A stretch of DNA of 62,161 nt. Source: Bryobacteraceae bacterium (GTDB lineage: Bacteria > Acidobacteriota > Terriglobia > Bryobacterales > Bryobacteraceae). Below the pieces are notes generated by a model. It made no database searches and was not told the DNA's origin. It was given only the letters and a program-made list of their open reading frames with translations. This document shows, in pieces, positions 59,221-62,161 of this stretch. The position numbers and the translations under genes are program-made. The stretch covers positions 1 to 62,161 of the forward strand of contig JACZJQ010000339.1 of assembly GCA_014860455.1 (NCBI GenBank), given 5' to 3'. Positions within the stretch are counted from its first letter, which is position 1. Every line of letters begins with the position of its first letter.

Positions 59221-59706
59221 ATGAAGATGGCCGAAACGCCCACGCAGGAATGGACCGCGAAGGTGACTGAGATCGCCGAGCGGGCCGTTGTGCGCGAAGG
59301 CATGGAACTGTGGTCGGTGGAGTGTCTCGGCGCGGGTAAGTCCCGTATTGTGAGGATCTTTATCGACAAGCCGGGCGGTGTGACTCATGGCGACTGCGAG
59401 CTGATCTCGGAACAGGTGAGCGCGATGTTGGACGTGGATGACGCCGTTCCGGGCAAGTCCTACAACCTCGAGGTCTCCAGTCCAGGAGTCGAGCGCAAAC
59501 TCCGCCATGAAGCCGACTTTAGACGCTTCGCCGGGGAAAAGGCGCGAGTCTCGCTCCGCGAGGCCGTCAACGGCCAGCGGCGGTTCGAGGGACGAATCGC
59601 TGGACTGGACGAGGACGGCTCGATCGTCCTTGAAACCGGGACATCAACCTCCATCCGTTTCAGGATGGAAGATTTAGAGAAAGCAAATCTGAAATTCGAT
59701 TGGTAA
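59221..59706 (+). CDS. rimP: Ribosome maturation factor RimP
   Basis: Needed for assembly of the 30S subunit. 161 residues with the N-terminal alpha/beta domain (ELWSVECLGAGKSRIVRIFIDKPGGVTHGDCELISEQVSAMLD) and the C-terminal SH3-like domain starting NLEVSSPGVERKLRHEADFRRFAGEKARVSL. Three in-frame starts lie close together (TTG 59218, ATG 59221, ATG 59227); ATG 59221 is used. First gene of the conserved rimP-nusA-infB operon; nusA starts 48 bases after its stop. Confidence 0.93.
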   Translation: MKMAETPTQEWTAKVTEIAERAVVREGMELWSVECLGAGKSRIVRIFIDKPGGVTHGDCELISEQVSAMLDVDDAVPGKSYNLEVSSPGVERKLRHEADFRRFAGEKARVSLREAVNGQRRFEGRIAGLDEDGSIVLETGTSTSIRFRMEDLEKANLKFDW

Positions 59707-59754
59707 GGGCCCGAAACAGGGGCTTCAAACCAACGGCAAAGGAGAGCGACGAGC

Positions 59755-61308
59755 TTGGCTTCCATTCAGCAGTCTATCGAGATCCTGAGCAAGGAGAAGG
59801 GCATCGACCCGCAGATTGTCCTCGACGCCGTCAAGGACGCCATGCTGGTCGCCGCGCGCAAGCAGTTCCGCACCGAGGAGGATCTTGCCGCCGACTTCGA
59901 CCCCAAGACAGGCGCAATCACGATCTATGTCGTCAAGGCCGTGGTGGAGCAGGTCGAGCAGTCGCTGAACCAGATCACGCTTGAGGATGCGCAGGCTATC
60001 GACCCCGAAGTCCAGTTGGGCGGGCAGGTGCGAATCGCCCGGCCGACCGAGGCGCTGGGCCGCATCTCGGCGCAGACGGCCAAACAGGTGATCCTGCAGA
60101 AGGTGCGTGAGGCCGAGCGCGAGAATGTCTTCGTCGAGTTTTCGAGTCGCGTGGGCGACCTGGTGAACTGCGTCGTGAAGCGCATCGAGGGCCAGGACCT
60201 GGTGGTGGATCTGGGCAAGACCGAGGCCCGGTTGCCGAAAAAGGAACAGTCGAGACTGGAGTCGTTCAGCATCGGCGAACGTGTGCGCTGCGTCATCAGG
60301 TCGGTGGAAAAGACGGGCAAGAACGCCGGGGTGATGGTGTCCAGGGCCGCGGCGGAATTCGTAATGCGGCTGTTTGAACAGGAAGTGCCCGAGATCTACG
60401 ACGGCACGGTGATCATCCGGGGCTGCGCGCGCGAAGCCGGCGAGCGGACCAAGATCGCCGTCCTGAGCCGTGACCGTGACGTGGATTGCGTCGGCGCCTG
60501 CGTCGGCATGAAGGGCATGAGAGTGCAGTCGATCATCCGCGAACTACGTGGCGAGAAGATCGACATCATCGAGTTTTCCGAAGACCCGGCCGTCTTTGCC
60601 ACCCATGCGCTGAGTCCCGCCCGCATCTCACGCGTTGCCATCATCGACAGCATGGAACGGCACATGGAAGTGATTGTCGAGGACGCGCAACTTTCGCTGG
60701 CCATCGGCAAAAAGGGCCAGAATGTCCGCCTGGCGGCGAAGTTGATGGGCTGGAAGATCGACATCAAGACCGAGGAAGAGAAGCGCCAGGAAGTGGAGGC
60801 GACCATGAACTCCATGGCGGCCACGCCCCTGTCGCATTTGACGGCTTACGGGTTGCACGACAGCATCGTCGGAGCGCTGTTTGCCGGCGGTGTGGCGACG
60901 GTGGAGAAGGTGGGGGCGATGACGCCCGAGGAGTTGGAGAGCATCGAAGGCGTGACGCCGGAGATGATTCACGAGGTGGTTCTGGCCGTGAACGCCTACT
61001 ACAGCCAGCCCTACCCAGGGCAGGCCGAGGCGGTTGCGGAGGCAGTCGCGGCGGAGTCTGTGGCGGCGCCGGCGGCCAGCGATGAAGCCGTCGAGAACGC
61101 CGCCGAAGCCGTCGAAATCCCCGCCGAGGCCGTCGAGAACGCCGCCGAAGCCGTTGAGATCCCAGCCGAGGCCGTCGAGACCGCCACCGAAGCCGTCGAG
61201 AGCGCAGCCGAAGCAGGGAAAGATCCGGAAGTGAAAGATGGCGAAGGGTCCAATGACGGGGAATCTGATACCATGGGAGCCTCGGGTCTTGCTGTCGAAC
61301 AATCCTGA
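59755..61308 (+). CDS. nusA: Transcription termination/antitermination factor NusA
   Basis: Binds RNA polymerase and nascent RNA to modulate pausing and termination. 517 residues: N-terminal RNAP-binding domain (ILSKEKGIDPQIVLDAVKDAMLVAARKQF), S1 domain (GDLVNCVVKRIEGQDLVVDLGKTEARLPKKEQ), KH1 (GTVIIRGCAREAGERTKIAV, GMKGMRVQSIIRELRGEKIDIIEF) and KH2 (VEDAQLSLAIGKKGQNVRLAAKLMGWKIDI), then a helix-hairpin-helix repeat (GVATVEKVGAMTPEELESIEGVTPEM) and an acidic C-terminal repeat tail. TTG 59755 with GGAG 10 bases upstream starts MASIQQSIEILS. Confidence 0.95.
   Translation: MASIQQSIEILSKEKGIDPQIVLDAVKDAMLVAARKQFRTEEDLAADFDPKTGAITIYVVKAVVEQVEQSLNQITLEDAQAIDPEVQLGGQVRIARPTEALGRISAQTAKQVILQKVREAERENVFVEFSSRVGDLVNCVVKRIEGQDLVVDLGKTEARLPKKEQSRLESFSIGERVRCVIRSVEKTGKNAGVMVSRAAAEFVMRLFEQEVPEIYDGTVIIRGCAREAGERTKIAVLSRDRDVDCVGACVGMKGMRVQSIIRELRGEKIDIIEFSEDPAVFATHALSPARISRVAIIDSMERHMEVIVEDAQLSLAIGKKGQNVRLAAKLMGWKIDIKTEEEKRQEVEATMNSMAATPLSHLTAYGLHDSIVGALFAGGVATVEKVGAMTPEELESIEGVTPEMIHEVVLAVNAYYSQPYPGQAEAVAEAVAAESVAAPAASDEAVENAAEAVEIPAEAVENAAEAVEIPAEAVETATEAVESAAEAGKDPEVKDGEGSNDGESDTMGASGLAVEQS
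61084..61209 (+). repeat. Six 21-bp tandem repeats in the nusA tail
   Basis: Six in-frame units of 21 bases encode the heptad E-A-V-E-x-x-A/T: EAVENAA, EAVEIPA, EAVENAA, EAVEIPA, EAVETAT, EAVESAA. The first four alternate between N-A-A and I-P-A forms, so a 42-bp unit was probably duplicated. Confidence 0.92.
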
Positions 61309-61404
61309 CGGGTATACAATCGCTTCGGAGAGTGTGCCGTACGGAGTAGGCAGGGAAGGCTCGTGGTCCGCCGCCTCGCGGCGAGGCTGTAGACGTCCGT
61401 AATT

Positions 61405-62161
61405 ATGAAGAAACGCATCAACGAACTGGCAAGAGATCTCGAGGTGAAGCCCGGAGTTCTGCTCGATCTCCTCCACGAGATGGGCCACGCTGACAAGAAG
61501 ACTCACTCCAGTTCGATTGACGAGGACGTCGCCGAGGAGTTGCGAATCCGCGTGCTTTCGATCAGTGTACGCCCCGCGAGGGGAAGCGAAGCGGAGGGGC
61601 CCAGGGCCGAAGCCGCGGAGGAAACTCAGGCGAGCCGTCCGGCGCACGCTGGGCGGCAGGCGGCTGAAGAAGCCAAAGCCGCGCCTGCGGACAAGCCAGG
61701 GCACGAACCGCCGGCGCCAAAGGAAGAGCATCGCGAGGTGCGGGAGGAAAAGTCTCCGGTTGCGGAAGCGCCTCCTAGCCACGCCCGCGCCCTGCCGATC
61801 CGCCCGCCGCTGGTCGGGTTTGGCGGCACGCGTCCGATCGCTCCTCCATTAGCCCATCACGCGCCTTCGATCCCGATTCCGGCGAAGACGGTGGTGCACC
61901 ATACGCCCGCGCCGCCTGCTCCTGCTCCGGTGGAGCCGCGTCCCGTGGAATCGCGTCCTTTGGACCCGCGCCCTTCGGAGCCGCGTCCCGTGGAGGCGCG
62001 TCCAATTGTGCAGCCCGCGGCCGCCCGCCCTCCATCGCCCGCTCCTGCGCCTCCAGCAGCGCCTCTGGCCGCACCTGTCCGGGTTGAGGCTCCAACCGCC
62101 GCTGCTCCATCGCTGCCGGGCCGCCCTGCCGCGGTGCCCGCTCCCGCGCAACCGGCAAGAC
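61405..62161 (+). CDS. infB: Translation initiation factor IF-2, N-terminal part (partial)
   Basis: Begins MKKRINELARDLEVKPGVLLDLLHEMG, the IF2_N helical domain that opens every bacterial IF-2. From residue ~55 onward it is a proline-, alanine- and acid-rich linker (AEAAEETQASRPAHAG ... PRPVESRPLDPRP) characteristic of the disordered region before the GTPase core. The frame remains open to the end of the window (252 codons), so the GTPase domains lie outside it. It follows nusA by 96 bases; a small GCCTCG/CGAGGC hairpin (about 61372-61386) sits in that gap. ATG 61405 has only a weak ribosome site. Confidence 0.93.
   Translation, partial: MKKRINELARDLEVKPGVLLDLLHEMGHADKKTHSSSIDEDVAEELRIRVLSISVRPARGSEAEGPRAEAAEETQASRPAHAGRQAAEEAKAAPADKPGHEPPAPKEEHREVREEKSPVAEAPPSHARALPIRPPLVGFGGTRPIAPPLAHHAPSIPIPAKTVVHHTPAPPAPAPVEPRPVESRPLDPRPSEPRPVEARPIVQPAAARPPSPAPAPPAAPLAAPVRVEAPTAAAPSLPGRPAAVPAPAQPAR
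61930..62004 (+). repeat. Five 15-bp tandem repeats in the infB linker
   Basis: Five in-frame 15-base units encode V-E-P-R-P-type pentapeptides (VEPRP, VESRP, LDPRP, SEPRP, VEARP). They add to a flexible proline-rich linker before the GTPase core. Confidence 0.85.

Noticed and set aside
61084-61209. CRISPR-like array in nusA
   Set aside because: Repeats are contiguous 21-mers in frame without spacers and encode protein heptads.

Overview
High-GC (about 65%) bacterial chromosome segment with dense, often overlapping genes, many GTG/TTG starts, and mostly housekeeping content. Gene families (acidobacterial VWA-domain protein, HTH-FlgO-TPR regulators, Tat-exported aldo/keto reductases, YncE-phosphoesterase fusion, secreted imidazolonepropionase-like amidohydrolases) and a DAP-type MurE point to a Gram-negative Acidobacteriota member of the Bryobacterales/Solibacter type. 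This is inference from protein character; there is no rRNA in the window.

Layout. 1-1.6 kb: tail of a DUF255/YyaL-like gene, tpx, a flavin reductase on the opposite strand, and an HU gene. 1.6-4.9 kb: a tightly overlapping set of site-2 protease, two glycosyltransferases and prepilin peptidase. 4.95-6.2 kb: a gene-poor 387-base stretch with several hairpins and a minus-strand terminator, then a membrane-anchored coiled-coil protein. 6.4-10.3 kb: a double-methyltransferase fusion and a MacB-like ABC exporter pair. 10.3-15.6 kb (minus): cobalamin uptake and nucleotide-loop operon cobD-btuF-btuD-btuC-cobU-cobT. 15.8-20.9 kb: VWA protein, rpsA, second HU gene, HIT hydrolase, ppa.

21.0-38.8 kb is the dcw division/cell-wall cluster: mraZ, rsmH, ftsL, ftsI, murE, murF, mraY, murD, ftsW, murG, murC, ftsQ, ftsA, ftsZ, with murA appended and no murB or ddl. 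Most junctions overlap by 1-14 bases, which implies translational coupling. Then come an aldo/keto reductase, pheS-pheT, a Phd/VapC-type toxin-antitoxin pair, a second aldo/keto reductase, a HTH-FlgO-TPR regulator divergent from a small secreted protein, a GreA-type factor, a CDP-alcohol phosphatidyltransferase, acpS, purU, dtd, a three-gene operon of secreted amidohydrolase paralogues, purM-purN, a YncE-phosphoesterase fusion, and the start of the rimP-nusA-infB operon (infB runs off the end).

Most interesting: (1) the amidohydrolase trio, where only the middle paralogue keeps metal ligands; (2) a CobT homologue that lacks the usual catalytic-glutamate motif; (3) murG, which has no ATG/GTG/TTG before its first strand and appears to start at a CTG with an ideal Shine-Dalgarno, in frame with ftsW across one TAG; (4) a candidate structured RNA at 4977-5130; (5) a promoter with a two-repeat MraZ-box-like operator before mraZ. 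No CRISPR, prophage, IS element, tRNA or rRNA was recognised.
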